A DNA stretch of 64,000 nucleotides from an uncultured Oscillospiraceae bacterium (GTDB taxonomy: Bacteria; Bacillota; Clostridia; Oscillospirales; Ruminococcaceae): positions 62,001 through 126,000 of the forward strand of contig CAKSZX010000002.1 of NCBI GenBank assembly GCA_934526065.1, read 5' to 3'. Below the pieces are notes generated by a model, which saw nothing but the letters and a program-made list of their open reading frames with translations, had not been told where the DNA came from and searched no databases. Positions 1 through 9,032 of this stretch are shown here, piece after piece (within the stretch, counting starts at the first letter, position 1; each line of letters opens with the position of its first letter). The translations under genes and the position numbers were made by a program.

Positions 1-236
1 TTCCAAGCGTGTAAACCGAAAGAGTGATCCCAGTGCCAGTGGGATATTGCCACAATATCCGGCTGTTTAAGCCCTTGTTTTTCTAAATCGTCACGGAGAA
101 GATTTGCATTTGCCCGTGAATTGCCGGATTCAAACAAGAGAGCGTATTTTTCGCCTTTTATGTATCCCACATTGGGTCTGTCGGTGTAGCCGTCCGCCGG
201 CTGAATATAAATATTGTCCGAAAATTTTTTGAACAT
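1..236 (-). CDS. MBL-fold metallo-hydrolase, N-terminal part (runs off window start)
   Basis: This is the first ~78 residues of a metallo-beta-lactamase-superfamily hydrolase read on the minus strand; the rest lies outside the window. The start is an ATG preceded by a GGAGG site about 5 nt upstream. Residues ~68-73 read HWHWDH, the HxHxDH metal-binding signature of the superfamily, followed by SFGLHAW. The segment before it (GYIKGEKYALLFESG) matches the usual first beta-sandwich strands. Family members hydrolyse thioesters, lactones or phosphodiesters, or act as oxidoreductases; the substrate cannot be told from this fragment. It is divergent from the penicillin-binding protein gene that follows. 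Confidence 0.85.
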   Translation of the reverse strand, partial: MFKKFSDNIYIQPADGYTDRPNVGYIKGEKYALLFESGNSRANANLLRDDLEKQGLKQPDIVAISHWHWDHSFGLHAW

Positions 237-369
237 AACTGCCTCCATTTTAAAACAGAATATCACAAACTAATTATAGCATTTATTTTTTAAAATTAAA
301 ATAAGATTATTTAAAATTTTACTGCCAATAATTAAGCAGGGCGGTGATTTTATAAAAGAGAAAAATTTA

Positions 370-1953
370 ATGATTATTATGTGCGCCTTTGTGGCCTTTG
401 CTTTTGTTATAGAGCTTAAAATGGTGGGTATTGTCTGCGGTGATTACGGCACTTTGGCACAGCGGCAAGATATAAAAACCGTTGATGTGTCCGCAGGCAG
501 GGCAAGTATAACCGATTGTGATTTTAACAAATTAACCGATACAGAAAATCAAACCTTTGCCCTTATAACCGGTGAAACCGATATAAATAAAATAATAGAA
601 AATATCCAACCGGCGGACAGGGAAAAATTTCTAAAAAGTATAGAAAATACCCAAAATGTTCTTGTAAGCCTTGATAAACCCACCGACCGGCGGAAAATTT
701 ATGTTACAACAAAAAGATATTCCGCAAATAATGTTGCGCAAAATCTTATAGGATATACCGACCGGGACGGCAACGGCGTTGCAGGTATAGAAAAGGCGTT
801 AAACACTCTTTTAAAGGATAAAGGGCAACAATTTTCCATAGAATTTAATGTTGACGGCAACGGAGAAATTTACGGTGATGTGGAAACCGTGCTTTCTCAC
901 AAAGAAGATGTTTTGTCCTTAACAATAGAAAAGGGCATACAGCGTATGGCCGAAGCGGTTGCAAAAGAAAATATAAAAAACGGCAGTATAGTGATACTTG
1001 AAACTCAAACCGGCAAAATAAAAGCAATGGTTTCCGCCCCGTGCTATGACGCCACAAATATAGAAAATTATCTCAGTTCCGATAATTCGCCGATGGTAAA
1101 TAAAGCTCTGTCCGCCTATCGGCCGGGTAGCGTTATAAAACCTCTTTGGGCGGCAATTTTACTGGAAAACGGTTTTGACAGCCGGGCAATTTACGACTGT
1201 AAAGGCTATACCGAAATAAACGGACATATTTATCACTGCGCCAACAATCTGCCCCATGGTGAGGTGAATATGGAGCAGGCTTTAACGGTTTCGTGTAACT
1301 GTTATTTTATTGACGCTTTTATTGAAAACAAAGCCGAGGGATTTAAAAATGCCGCTTGTCTTGCAAACTTCGGTAAAAATTTGGAACTGTGCCAAGAATA
1401 TTGCACGTCAGCCGGGGATTTCCCGTCATGGTCGGAAATAAAAAACTCCGGAGTGCTGGCACAAACATGTTTCGGTCAAGGGGGATTTTCCGTAACCCCT
1501 GTGCATATCGCCGCATATATGAATATGATAGCCAATGGCGGTGTGTATGTTCGGCCGCAAATCGCCATGGGTGTTTATGATAAAAACACCCAAAAACAAA
1601 AAACAAATCTTTACAGCCGGTATTCAAAAAGAATAATTTCGGCCGATACGGCAAAAAAAGTGACGGAAATGCTTAAAGCCGTCAACGAAAACGGCGCAAG
1701 AGGCAGAGCAAAGCCGAATAATTTAACGGGGGCAGGCAAGACGGGAACTGCTCAAACAGGTAAGAGAAATAATGCCGGAGAAGAAATATACACATCTTGG
1801 TACTGCGGCTTTTACCCGCGGGACAACCCCAAGTACACGGTGTGCATATGTATTTATGACGGAGGAGAGAGCAGTGTAAGTGCCGCACCGATTTTTAAAA
1901 CAATATGCGATAATCTATACTATATGAAATTATTTGAAGAAAATGCCGATTAA
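370..1953 (+). CDS. Class B penicillin-binding protein (transpeptidase, FtsI/SpoVD-like)
   Basis: This is a monofunctional D,D-transpeptidase that would cross-link peptidoglycan outside the membrane. One N-terminal hydrophobic segment (residues ~2-22) anchors it. The three active-site motifs are in order: SVIK (Ser254, after RPG), SCN (Ser308) and KTGTA (Lys457). At 527 residues it is shorter than typical FtsI or SpoVD and has no C-terminal PASTA domain. The N-terminal pedestal is poorly conserved and lacks the usual RGxIxDRNG motif, having SAGRASITD at that place. The start is the first ATG of the frame and its ribosome site is weak (AAAAGAG); a second ATG lies three codons on. It sits alone between a divergent hydrolase gene and the alaS leader. 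A sporulation or peripheral-wall role is possible but not shown. Confidence 0.88.
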   Translation: MIIMCAFVAFAFVIELKMVGIVCGDYGTLAQRQDIKTVDVSAGRASITDCDFNKLTDTENQTFALITGETDINKIIENIQPADREKFLKSIENTQNVLVSLDKPTDRRKIYVTTKRYSANNVAQNLIGYTDRDGNGVAGIEKALNTLLKDKGQQFSIEFNVDGNGEIYGDVETVLSHKEDVLSLTIEKGIQRMAEAVAKENIKNGSIVILETQTGKIKAMVSAPCYDATNIENYLSSDNSPMVNKALSAYRPGSVIKPLWAAILLENGFDSRAIYDCKGYTEINGHIYHCANNLPHGEVNMEQALTVSCNCYFIDAFIENKAEGFKNAACLANFGKNLELCQEYCTSAGDFPSWSEIKNSGVLAQTCFGQGGFSVTPVHIAAYMNMIANGGVYVRPQIAMGVYDKNTQKQKTNLYSRYSKRIISADTAKKVTEMLKAVNENGARGRAKPNNLTGAGKTGTAQTGKRNNAGEEIYTSWYCGFYPRDNPKYTVCICIYDGGESSVSAAPIFKTICDNLYYMKLFEENAD

Positions 1954-1956
1954 CAG

Positions 1957-1985
1957 TTGACAAATCGCAAGAAAATAAGTAAAAT
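1957..1985 (+). promoter_or_regulatory. SigA-type promoter of the alaS T-box leader
   Basis: A consensus -35 TTGACA, a 17-nt spacer and a -10 TAAAAT sit immediately after the stop codon of the PBP gene and just upstream of the T-box structures. The expected transcript start is near 1992. Confidence 0.8.
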
Positions 1986-1990
1986 ATCCT

Positions 1991-2230
1991 TGTATAGTGA
2001 AACGGCTATAAAAGGGAATACAAATATTTGTCTTTTCAAAGAGAGAAACCGGCAGGTGCAAGGTTTTAAAGGCAGTATTGAAAGCCACCCTTTTGCCGAC
2101 AGCGAAATAAGCTGTCCGCAGTGCGGCGTTAACGCATTTTCAAGTGATACGGCTGTGCCGTATAATTTGGGTGGTACCACGGTTAGTAAATCGTCCCATA
2201 AGCAATATTTGCTTATGGGATTTTTTGTTT
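1991..2230 (+). ncRNA. T-box riboswitch, alanine-specific, upstream of alaS
   Basis: This is a tRNA-sensing leader that allows alaS transcription when uncharged tRNA-Ala binds. The elements occur in canonical order. An AGAGAGA kink-turn motif (2040-2046) is followed by an AACC/GGTT distal stem (2047-2064) whose loop carries GGTGCAA. A specifier region GAAAGCCACC then places the alanine codon GCC at 2084-2086. Next come a GACAGC/GCTGTC hairpin (2098-2116), a stem III ATACGGC/GCCGTAT (2147-2163) and the T-box core GGGTGGTACCACGG (2169-2182). The TGGT pairs with the ACCA end of tRNA-Ala, which has discriminator A. The terminator follows. A 104-codon open frame overlapping this region has no coding character and is not a gene. 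Confidence 0.93.
2194..2226 (+). terminator. Rho-independent terminator of the T-box leader
   Basis: A perfect 12-bp stem (TCCCATAAGCAA / TTGCTTATGGGA) with a 3-nt loop is followed by six T. It is the OFF state of the alaS T-box, and the alternative pairing with the T-box core is the antiterminator. Confidence 0.92.
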
Positions 2231-2267
2231 CACAATTTTTGTTAAACTATTTAGAGGTGATTATTTT

Positions 2268-4928
2268 ATGAAATGGACTTCCGTAAATGATTTGAGAGAA
2301 AAGTTTCTCTCATTCTATCGGGACAGAGACCACACAAGACTTGGCTCTTTTTCTCTTGTTCCCCAGGACGATAACAGCTTACTTTTGATTAACTCAGGTA
2401 TGGCTCCGCTGAAAAAATACTTTTTGGGTCAGGCAAAAATGCCTAACAACCGTGCAACAACCTGCCAAAAATGTATAAGAACACCTGATATTGAAAGAGT
2501 AGGTATCACGGCTCGCCATGGCACATTCTTTGAAATGCTGGGCGACTTCTCATTCGGCGATTACTTCAAAGAGGACGCAACAAAATGGGCTTGGGAATTT
2601 TTGACACAGGTTCTTGAAATTCCTACCGATCTTTTGTATGTAACGGTTTTTGAAGACGATGACGAGGCATGGGACATTTGGGAACACCACAGAGGCGTTG
2701 ACCCGTCACACATCCGCCGTTTGGGCAGAGATGATAACTTCTGGGAGATAGGTTCAGGTCCTTGTGGCCCTTGTTCCGAAATTTACTTTGACCGTGGCGA
2801 AAAATACGGCTGCGGCAAACCGGATTGTGGCCCGGGCTGTGACTGTGACAGATATATTGAAATCTGGAACCTTGTTTTCACACAGTTTATTTCCGACGGC
2901 AAAGGTCACTACGAAAAAATGCTCCACGGTAACATTGATACAGGTATGGGTCTTGAAAGACTTGCTTGCATCATGCAGGGTGTTGACAACATGTTTGAAA
3001 TCGACAGCATTGCCAATGTTATCAAAGAGGTTGAAAAGATTGCCGATTATAAGTACAAGACAGATGATAAAAAGGATATTTCCGTTCGTGTTATCACCGA
3101 CCATGTAAGAAGTACCGTATTTATGATTTCCGACGGTGTTCTTCCGAGTAACGAGGGCAGAGGTTATGTTCTCCGCCGTCTTTTGAGAAGAGCCGCACGT
3201 CACGGCAGAATGATAGGCATTAAGGGTATGTTCCTTTCAGAGCTTGCGGATACGGTTATCAACGAGAGCATGGACGCTTACCCTGAGTTGAACGAAAACA
3301 GAGATTACATCAAAAAGGTTATCCTCACAGAAGAAGAGAGATTTTCAAAGACAATCGACCTTGGTATTTCAAGACTTTCAACTCTTATAGATAATATCGA
3401 AAAGACAGCCACAGAGGCAAAGGACAGAGTTCTCTCAGGTTTTGAGGCCTTTAAACTTAACGATACATTCGGCTTCCCATTTGATCTTACTAAGGAAATT
3501 TTGGAAGAACATAATATTGAAGTTGATGAAGAAGGTTTCCGTCGGAAGTTGAAAGAACAGGCCGACAGAGCAAGAGAGGCACGCAAAAAGAACCACAATA
3601 TAAGCTGGGCCGACGATTTGTTTAAGACATTGACAGTTGAATCAACAGATTTCGTTGGTTATGAATCACTTGTAAGCGATTCAAAGATTCTTGCAATCGC
3701 CTATGAGGACGAGTTTGTAGACGCCGTTTCTGTGGACGAAGAGCCTAAGGAAGATATTTTGGTTGTTTTGGATAAAACACCTTTCTATGCAGAGGCAGGC
3801 GGCCAGGTTGCAGATGACGGTAAAATTGTTGTAAACGGCGCAACTTTGGTTGTTACAGGTGTTAAAAAGACAGGTAAGGGCTTGTATGTTCACACATGCA
3901 CACTTGAAAATGGCATTATAAAAGTAGGTGACAGCGCAACTTGCGCAGTTGATGCAAAGACAAGAAAACTCACACAGGCAAACCACTCATCCGCACACCT
4001 TTTGCAGGCGGCATTGAGAGAAGTTTTGGGTACTCATGTTCACCAGGCAGGTCAGCTTGTTGACAGCGCAAGAGTAAGATTTGACTTTACACATTTCAGC
4101 GCCATGACAGCGGAAGAAATCGAAAAAGTTGAATATATCGTAAATTCCGTAATCATGCAGGCTATCCCTGTTACAACACAGATTATGAGTCTTGAAGAGG
4201 CAAAGAACTCAGGCGCTATTGCATTGTTTGGCGAAAAATACGGCAGTGAAGTAAGAGTTGTAAAAATGGGTGATGCTTCAACAGAACTTTGCGGCGGTAC
4301 TCATGTAAGCAACACCGCAAACATCGGTTTGTTCAAGATTGTTTCCGAATCAAGTGTTGCCGCAGGCGTAAGAAGAATTGAGGCAGTTTCAAGCCTTGGT
4401 GTTTTGGAACTTTTGAAAGAGAAAGAGCAGCTTATCGCCGATGCCTCAAAGGCTTTGAAACTCAACAACGAATCCGAGCTTGCAGTTAAAGCCGCACAAC
4501 AGGTTGACGAATACAAGGCATTGCAGAAAGAAAACGAAGAGCTTAAAAACGAAATTGCCATGGGCAAGATTGACCGGCTTGAAAAGAATGCCGTTGAGAT
4601 AAACGGTTTTAAAGTATATGCCGCTAAACTTGAAAAAACACCGGCAGACGCTCTCCGTCGGATTTGCACAACAATAAAAGAAAAAGACGAAAAGAACATT
4701 GCGGTTATTTGCGGTGAAAACGACGGTAAAGTTTCAATCGCCGTAAGCTGCGGTAAAGAAGCAGTTGCACGGGGCATCAAGGCCGGTGCGGTTGCAAAGG
4801 CTGTGGCTGCCGTAACAGGCGGTTCAGGCGGCGGTAAACCTGATTTTGCTATGGCAGGCGCAAAGGACATCACTCTTGTTGACGAGGCTGTAAAACAGGC
4901 TCCGGAAATTATCAAGAATATGTTTTGA
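2268..4928 (+). CDS. alaS: Alanyl-tRNA synthetase
   Basis: This cytoplasmic class IIc synthetase charges tRNA-Ala. The N-terminal catalytic core contains TCQKCIRTPDIERVG and the class II motif surroundings. The editing domain shows the zinc-site HSSAH (from His573) and CGGTH (from Cys675). A C-terminal DHHA1-type region with GGSGGGKPDFA (about residues 845-855) ends the protein. At 886 residues it is normal for the family. The ATG has a GAGGTGAT site 8 nt upstream. Expression is controlled by the alanine T-box directly in front. The next gene, a HIT protein, follows after 102 nt. Confidence 0.98.
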   Translation: MKWTSVNDLREKFLSFYRDRDHTRLGSFSLVPQDDNSLLLINSGMAPLKKYFLGQAKMPNNRATTCQKCIRTPDIERVGITARHGTFFEMLGDFSFGDYFKEDATKWAWEFLTQVLEIPTDLLYVTVFEDDDEAWDIWEHHRGVDPSHIRRLGRDDNFWEIGSGPCGPCSEIYFDRGEKYGCGKPDCGPGCDCDRYIEIWNLVFTQFISDGKGHYEKMLHGNIDTGMGLERLACIMQGVDNMFEIDSIANVIKEVEKIADYKYKTDDKKDISVRVITDHVRSTVFMISDGVLPSNEGRGYVLRRLLRRAARHGRMIGIKGMFLSELADTVINESMDAYPELNENRDYIKKVILTEEERFSKTIDLGISRLSTLIDNIEKTATEAKDRVLSGFEAFKLNDTFGFPFDLTKEILEEHNIEVDEEGFRRKLKEQADRAREARKKNHNISWADDLFKTLTVESTDFVGYESLVSDSKILAIAYEDEFVDAVSVDEEPKEDILVVLDKTPFYAEAGGQVADDGKIVVNGATLVVTGVKKTGKGLYVHTCTLENGIIKVGDSATCAVDAKTRKLTQANHSSAHLLQAALREVLGTHVHQAGQLVDSARVRFDFTHFSAMTAEEIEKVEYIVNSVIMQAIPVTTQIMSLEEAKNSGAIALFGEKYGSEVRVVKMGDASTELCGGTHVSNTANIGLFKIVSESSVAAGVRRIEAVSSLGVLELLKEKEQLIADASKALKLNNESELAVKAAQQVDEYKALQKENEELKNEIAMGKIDRLEKNAVEINGFKVYAAKLEKTPADALRRICTTIKEKDEKNIAVICGENDGKVSIAVSCGKEAVARGIKAGAVAKAVAAVTGGSGGGKPDFAMAGAKDITLVDEAVKQAPEIIKNMF

Positions 4929-4940
4929 TTTGACTTTTAA

Positions 4941-4982
4941 AGGCAACACGGCACGATTTTATAAATTGTGCCGTAACCTTTA
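4941..4982 (+). other. Intergenic hairpin after alaS
   Basis: An imperfect inverted repeat pairs AAAGG with CCTTT and, inside, CGGCAC with GTGCCG. No T-run follows, so it is a poor terminator and more likely an RNA processing or stability element between alaS and the HIT gene. Confidence 0.4.
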
Positions 4983-5030
4983 AAATTTAATTCGTTTTAT
5001 AAATTTAAAATTTTGAAAGGAGATACCTAA

Positions 5031-5372
5031 ATGGACGATTGCATTTTTTGTAAAATCATCAAGGGCGAAATTCCCTCAACGGTTGTCTATGAAACCGATG
5101 ATTTAATTGCCATTAAGGACATTGACCCACAGGCACCTTTTCATGTTATCATTTTCCCAAAGGCTCACATCGAAAGCCCGGCACGGATAACGGATGATAA
5201 CTACGAAATTGCAGGCAAAATGGTTCTTGCGGCAGCTAAAATCGCAAAGCAAGAACACCTTGACGACGGTTACAGAATTGTAGCCAACTGCGGCGTTGTA
5301 GGCGGCCAAACTGTTCAGCATTTCCATATGCACATGCTTGCAAAGCGCAATATGGGTTGGCCTCCGGGCTAA
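5031..5372 (+). CDS. HIT family protein (HinT-like nucleotide hydrolase)
   Basis: This small histidine-triad protein hydrolyses nucleoside phosphoramidates or acyl-adenylates such as aminoacyl-AMP. The N-terminus CIFCKIIKGEIP and the triad HFHMHM (His97, His99, His101) are diagnostic, and 113 residues is the standard HinT length. A strong AAGGAGAT site precedes the ATG. Its position next to alaS is in keeping with a role in removing stray aminoacyl-adenylate, though this is inference. It is the first gene of a probable operon with comEC, holA and the genes behind them. Confidence 0.95.
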   Translation: MDDCIFCKIIKGEIPSTVVYETDDLIAIKDIDPQAPFHVIIFPKAHIESPARITDDNYEIAGKMVLAAAKIAKQEHLDDGYRIVANCGVVGGQTVQHFHMHMLAKRNMGWPPG

Positions 5373-5378
5373 AATAAG

Positions 5379-7439
5379 TTGAAAAGGACTTTAGCAATAA
5401 TTGCCTTTTCGGCTTTGATGGGGTTGTATATTGCAATTACGATGCCAAGGTCGGCTTTATACACGACTTTGGCATCTTTTGCTGTATTCGTCTTTTTTCA
5501 TAAAATCACCGTTGACAGATATACAAAGCAACTACTCTTATCTTTTGTAAGCGTTTGTACGGCTTTGGCATATTTGTCCGCTTATAACGGTTTTATCGAA
5601 AATAGGGTTGAAAAGTTTGGGGCGGAAGATAACGCTTCCATTGTGGGCCGTGTGGAAACTGTAAGCAGAACTGCCGCCGTACCCTGTTTTACGGTAAGCA
5701 TAAATGAGAAAAACGGTGAAAAATTTAAAAACTTCAAAGTCAATATTTACATTGACGAAGAATTTGAAAGCGGAGACTATATAACTGCCACAGGGAATTT
5801 TACAAAATTTTCTCCAAAGACAAATAAAAGTTATTATTATTCAAAAGGCATTTACGGATATTTTAAAGCCGATAGCATACGGCTTGCCGACAATTTAGGC
5901 GGCAGGTCTTGTTTGCTGTTCGCCGATTTAAAAAATATACTGGAAGAAAGCCGGCAAAAACTATACACCGGCCGTTATCTGCAAATTGTAAAGGCCATAG
6001 GCCTTGGCGAAAAAGAAGAACTTGGCGGTGACATAAAACAATCTTTTAAGGTAAGCGGCATAGCCCACGCATTAGTGGTTTCGGGTTTACACATAGGCAT
6101 TATTTCCCGGGCAATGGGTCTTTTAATGTCCTTTTTGCCCGTAAGAAAAAAGATTAAAAATGTTATCTTATGCTTGTTTATTTTTATCTTTATGGGTATT
6201 ATCGGTTTTACACCGTCGGTAATAAGGGCAGGGGTGCTTACGATTTCCTATCTTTTAGGCAGAAATCTACTTCTTGAAACAGATAACTACACGGTTTTAG
6301 CTGTTGTAATAGGCGTTACATTATTTTTCAATCCATACTCGGCGATAAATGCAAGTTTGCTTTTATCATACAGCGCCTATTTCGGGGTTGTTACCGCAGC
6401 GGATATTGCAAATCAAAAGGGATTCGGTAAAGTATCAACGGCATTGATAATTTCCGCATTTGCAGCGATTTTTACAAGCCCGTTTATGGCGGTATTAGGA
6501 ATGGAAACAAGCCTTTTGGCACCGATTTTTAATTTGCTGCTGTCGCCGGTTATCACCCTTGTCTGCGTTCTTTCGTTTTTTACCGTTATAATCGGGAAAA
6601 TCCCTATAATAGATGTTATTTCAAGATTTACGGCAGTTAAAATCAATAAATTGTTTATAGATTTGCTGTTGTTTGCCACAAATTTTATAGAAAAGCATTT
6701 TTCTTTTGCATTCGTTGACATTTCTACGGATAAGATAAGATTTTTGATTTTTTCCTGTGCCGTGATAACCGCTGTAATTCTTTTACAGTTTAAAAAATCG
6801 TCTGAGAGAAAAATTTACATATTTATGGTTACATTACTGTGTTTTGTATGTTATAATTTAAAAGACGCAAACACGGTAACGATTACAGCGTTTGATTCCG
6901 GCAGAGAAACATCATTTATATTACAGTCAAATAAAGAAAAATATCTTATTTTAAGCGAAAATATTAAGGATACAAAATTGTCCGGGATTTTGCAAAATCA
7001 AAAAATTTCTTATTTTGACGGTGTTATTTATTGCGTGCCCAAAGAGGCCGATACGGCAAATACCGCAAATCTTTCGGATAGAGTGTATATTTTGGAAGAT
7101 GAAGAATTGAATTTTGGCTTTTTCACACTTGCGGGGCGCAGTACAAAGGTTAGGAAGGACTATCTTGTAAATATCTCCGGGGTCACATTTGCTTTCGGTC
7201 ACGGTGACGGCTACAGCCAAACCGAAAATACCGATTTTTATTTCTTCGGCTCGGAGGCTACCGACGATATTTTGGCGGATAACATTTACTTCTTTTACCC
7301 TGTGCTTAAAAATCAGTCAGATGCGGTAAAAAATAGCGGCGCTTATGAATTGTACGGTAATTTGACGGTAAAAATAAATATAAAAAACGGTAAGTATAGA
7401 ATTGTGGAGGATATTACAAACTTTGGCAGCGGGATATAA
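5379..7439 (+). CDS. comEC: ComEC/Rec2-family competence membrane protein with degenerate C-terminal domain
   Basis: This is a putative DNA-uptake channel. An N-terminal membrane segment pair is followed by an OB-like DUF4131 region (~residues 85-180). The ComEC_N channel domain (~residues 210-480) has many membrane helices and conserved VSGLHIGI and GFTPSVIRA stretches. Normal ComEC ends in a metallo-beta-lactamase-like nuclease domain with DVGQGD and HxxxDH motifs. Here the matching region begins AFDSGRETSFIL and no HxHxDH occurs, so the nuclease-like part looks inactive or shortened. The 686-residue total is slightly short. The start is a TTG six nt after the HIT stop with a weak site, so translation may be coupled. 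comFC lies at 35.3 kb. Confidence 0.87.
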   Translation: MKRTLAIIAFSALMGLYIAITMPRSALYTTLASFAVFVFFHKITVDRYTKQLLLSFVSVCTALAYLSAYNGFIENRVEKFGAEDNASIVGRVETVSRTAAVPCFTVSINEKNGEKFKNFKVNIYIDEEFESGDYITATGNFTKFSPKTNKSYYYSKGIYGYFKADSIRLADNLGGRSCLLFADLKNILEESRQKLYTGRYLQIVKAIGLGEKEELGGDIKQSFKVSGIAHALVVSGLHIGIISRAMGLLMSFLPVRKKIKNVILCLFIFIFMGIIGFTPSVIRAGVLTISYLLGRNLLLETDNYTVLAVVIGVTLFFNPYSAINASLLLSYSAYFGVVTAADIANQKGFGKVSTALIISAFAAIFTSPFMAVLGMETSLLAPIFNLLLSPVITLVCVLSFFTVIIGKIPIIDVISRFTAVKINKLFIDLLLFATNFIEKHFSFAFVDISTDKIRFLIFSCAVITAVILLQFKKSSERKIYIFMVTLLCFVCYNLKDANTVTITAFDSGRETSFILQSNKEKYLILSENIKDTKLSGILQNQKISYFDGVIYCVPKEADTANTANLSDRVYILEDEELNFGFFTLAGRSTKVRKDYLVNISGVTFAFGHGDGYSQTENTDFYFFGSEATDDILADNIYFFYPVLKNQSDAVKNSGAYELYGNLTVKINIKNGKYRIVEDITNFGSGI

Positions 7440-8436
7440 AATAACCGACAAAAACCTAAAAAATGTCTGGTTTGTTTTGGCAAAGGATGACTTTGTCTGT
7501 GATGAAAACAGAAGAATTATCGAAAAAATTTGTGAAAAAAACGGAATAGATCAAGAGGGTATGACATATATCGAGGCGGAAAAAGCCGACTGGCAGGATA
7601 TAGGCGACATACTTTCCACACCGAGTTTTTTCGGAGAAAGGCTTGTGATTGTCTCCGGCACCCTTACAAATTTAAAAGATGATGACATAAAAAATATAAC
7701 CGATATTGTGAAAAATACCGATTATAATCACCTGGCATTGATTTTTTCTTATGACGACGATAAAAAGATAAAGGCGAAAAAATATGAAAGTCTGTTTGAG
7801 GCGGCTAAAAGTAACGGCATCTTCTGCTTTGTGCCTGAAATCGACCGGCGTTATATGGAGGAAACCGTAATAGCCCGCTGTAAAGCAAACAACACAGCAA
7901 TTTCAAAAGAAATAGCAAGAAAAATTACGGATAATATCGGCAAGGATATGGGGCTTTTGATAAATGAAACGGACAAGTACTGCGCCGCATCAAATTACAC
8001 GGAAGTCACCCGGGAAATCGTGGACAGAGTAGGGGTTAAAACCGTAGAAGCCTCTGTTTTTGATATGATAGATCTGATTTGCCGCAAGCGCCCGGAAAAA
8101 GCGATTGAAAAATTAAATAATTTGTTTTATCTGCGCACTGATGAAATTGCAATCCTCGGCGCACTGGCAACAAGTTTTGCGGATATGCACCGCTGTAAAC
8201 TTGCACAGGCAAAGGGGATAAGCTATACCGGGGTGGGCAAGGACTTTGAAAAAAACGCCAAGCCCTACCGCTATCAAAAAGCTATGAGCAACAGCCGGCA
8301 TTTTTCCGAAAAAGCCCTTGAAGAAATTTTAAAGATGCTTATGGAAACCGACATTGCCCTTAAAAATTCGGCTGCCGACAAAAAGCAACTTATGTACGTG
8401 CTGACGGTACAAATAATAGCGAAAGGAAACAGATGA
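7423..8436 (+). CDS. holA: DNA polymerase III delta subunit
   Basis: This clamp-loader subunit opens the sliding clamp. Its N-terminus (KNVWFVLAKDDFVCDENRRII) resembles the start of HolA, and the middle has STPSFFGERLVIV, typical of the family's first AAA-like domain. The C-terminal helical collar domain runs to about residue 337. The start I chose is a TTG placed 12 nt after GGAGG. A TTG seven codons earlier is also open but lies upstream of that site. Both overlap the comEC 3' end, giving tight coupling. In most Firmicutes holA also follows comEC, which supports both calls. Confidence 0.9.
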   Translation: MAAGYKITDKNLKNVWFVLAKDDFVCDENRRIIEKICEKNGIDQEGMTYIEAEKADWQDIGDILSTPSFFGERLVIVSGTLTNLKDDDIKNITDIVKNTDYNHLALIFSYDDDKKIKAKKYESLFEAAKSNGIFCFVPEIDRRYMEETVIARCKANNTAISKEIARKITDNIGKDMGLLINETDKYCAASNYTEVTREIVDRVGVKTVEASVFDMIDLICRKRPEKAIEKLNNLFYLRTDEIAILGALATSFADMHRCKLAQAKGISYTGVGKDFEKNAKPYRYQKAMSNSRHFSEKALEEILKMLMETDIALKNSAADKKQLMYVLTVQIIAKGNR

Positions 8437-9032
8437 TGAAAAAAATTCATGTTTCTCAAATCGTTGTTGTAGAGGGCAAGTACGACGCCATAAAACTTGA
8501 CGGCATTATTGACGGGATTATAATTCCCGTAAACGGTTTTTCTGTTTACAAAGACAGTGAAAAGAAAGAGCTTTTAAAAACCTTGGGAAGGGAAAACGGT
8601 ATAATTTTAATAACCGATTCCGATTATGCAGGCTTTAAAATAAGAAATTATCTGCAAAATGTCTGCTGTGACAGTCAAATAACAAATGTGTATGTGCCAC
8701 GGATACAGGGCAAGGAGAGCCGAAAGGACAAGCCCTCAAAAGAAGGGCTTTTGGGCGTAGAGGGGATAGACCGGGAAATTATATTAAAATGTCTTAAAGA
8801 CGCCGGTGTATCCGCCGGAGAAACTGTTCGTAAGTCGAATATGACATATGCGGATTTATATGAACTGGGGCTGTCCGGCGGTGAAAATTCCGCCAAAATA
8901 AGGGAAAAACTTATGAAAAATCTTAATATTCCCAACAGGCTTTCCAAAAAGGCAATGTTGGAAGTGTTAAACCGAATGACAACCAAGGAAAAAATAATAC
9001 ATATTTTGAATAATCAGGAGGACGAAAAATGA
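8433..9032 (+). CDS. rnmV: RNase M5-like Toprim-domain protein
   Basis: The Toprim domain at residues ~8-105 has the catalytic VVEGKYD (Glu14) and the TDSDYAG acidic motif. The C-terminal half (DUF4093-like) matches ribonuclease M5, which trims 5S rRNA precursors. At 199 residues the length fits. The gene overlaps the holA stop by ATGA, indicating coupling. In Bacillus rnmV sits beside ksgA, whereas here it is in the comEC-holA operon, so I assign the name by domain structure and not by context. A primase-like role is less likely, as no helicase-binding or zinc domain is seen. Confidence 0.82.
   Translation: MMKKIHVSQIVVVEGKYDAIKLDGIIDGIIIPVNGFSVYKDSEKKELLKTLGRENGIILITDSDYAGFKIRNYLQNVCCDSQITNVYVPRIQGKESRKDKPSKEGLLGVEGIDREIILKCLKDAGVSAGETVRKSNMTYADLYELGLSGGENSAKIREKLMKNLNIPNRLSKKAMLEVLNRMTTKEKIIHILNNQEDEK

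Noticed and set aside
1957..2271. 104-codon open frame before alaS
   Set aside because: It coincides with the promoter and the T-box leader, starts at the TTG of the -35 box and shows no coding character.
4301..4915. 204-codon minus-strand open frame
   Set aside because: Shadow of the alaS C-terminal region (Ala/Ser-rich low-complexity).
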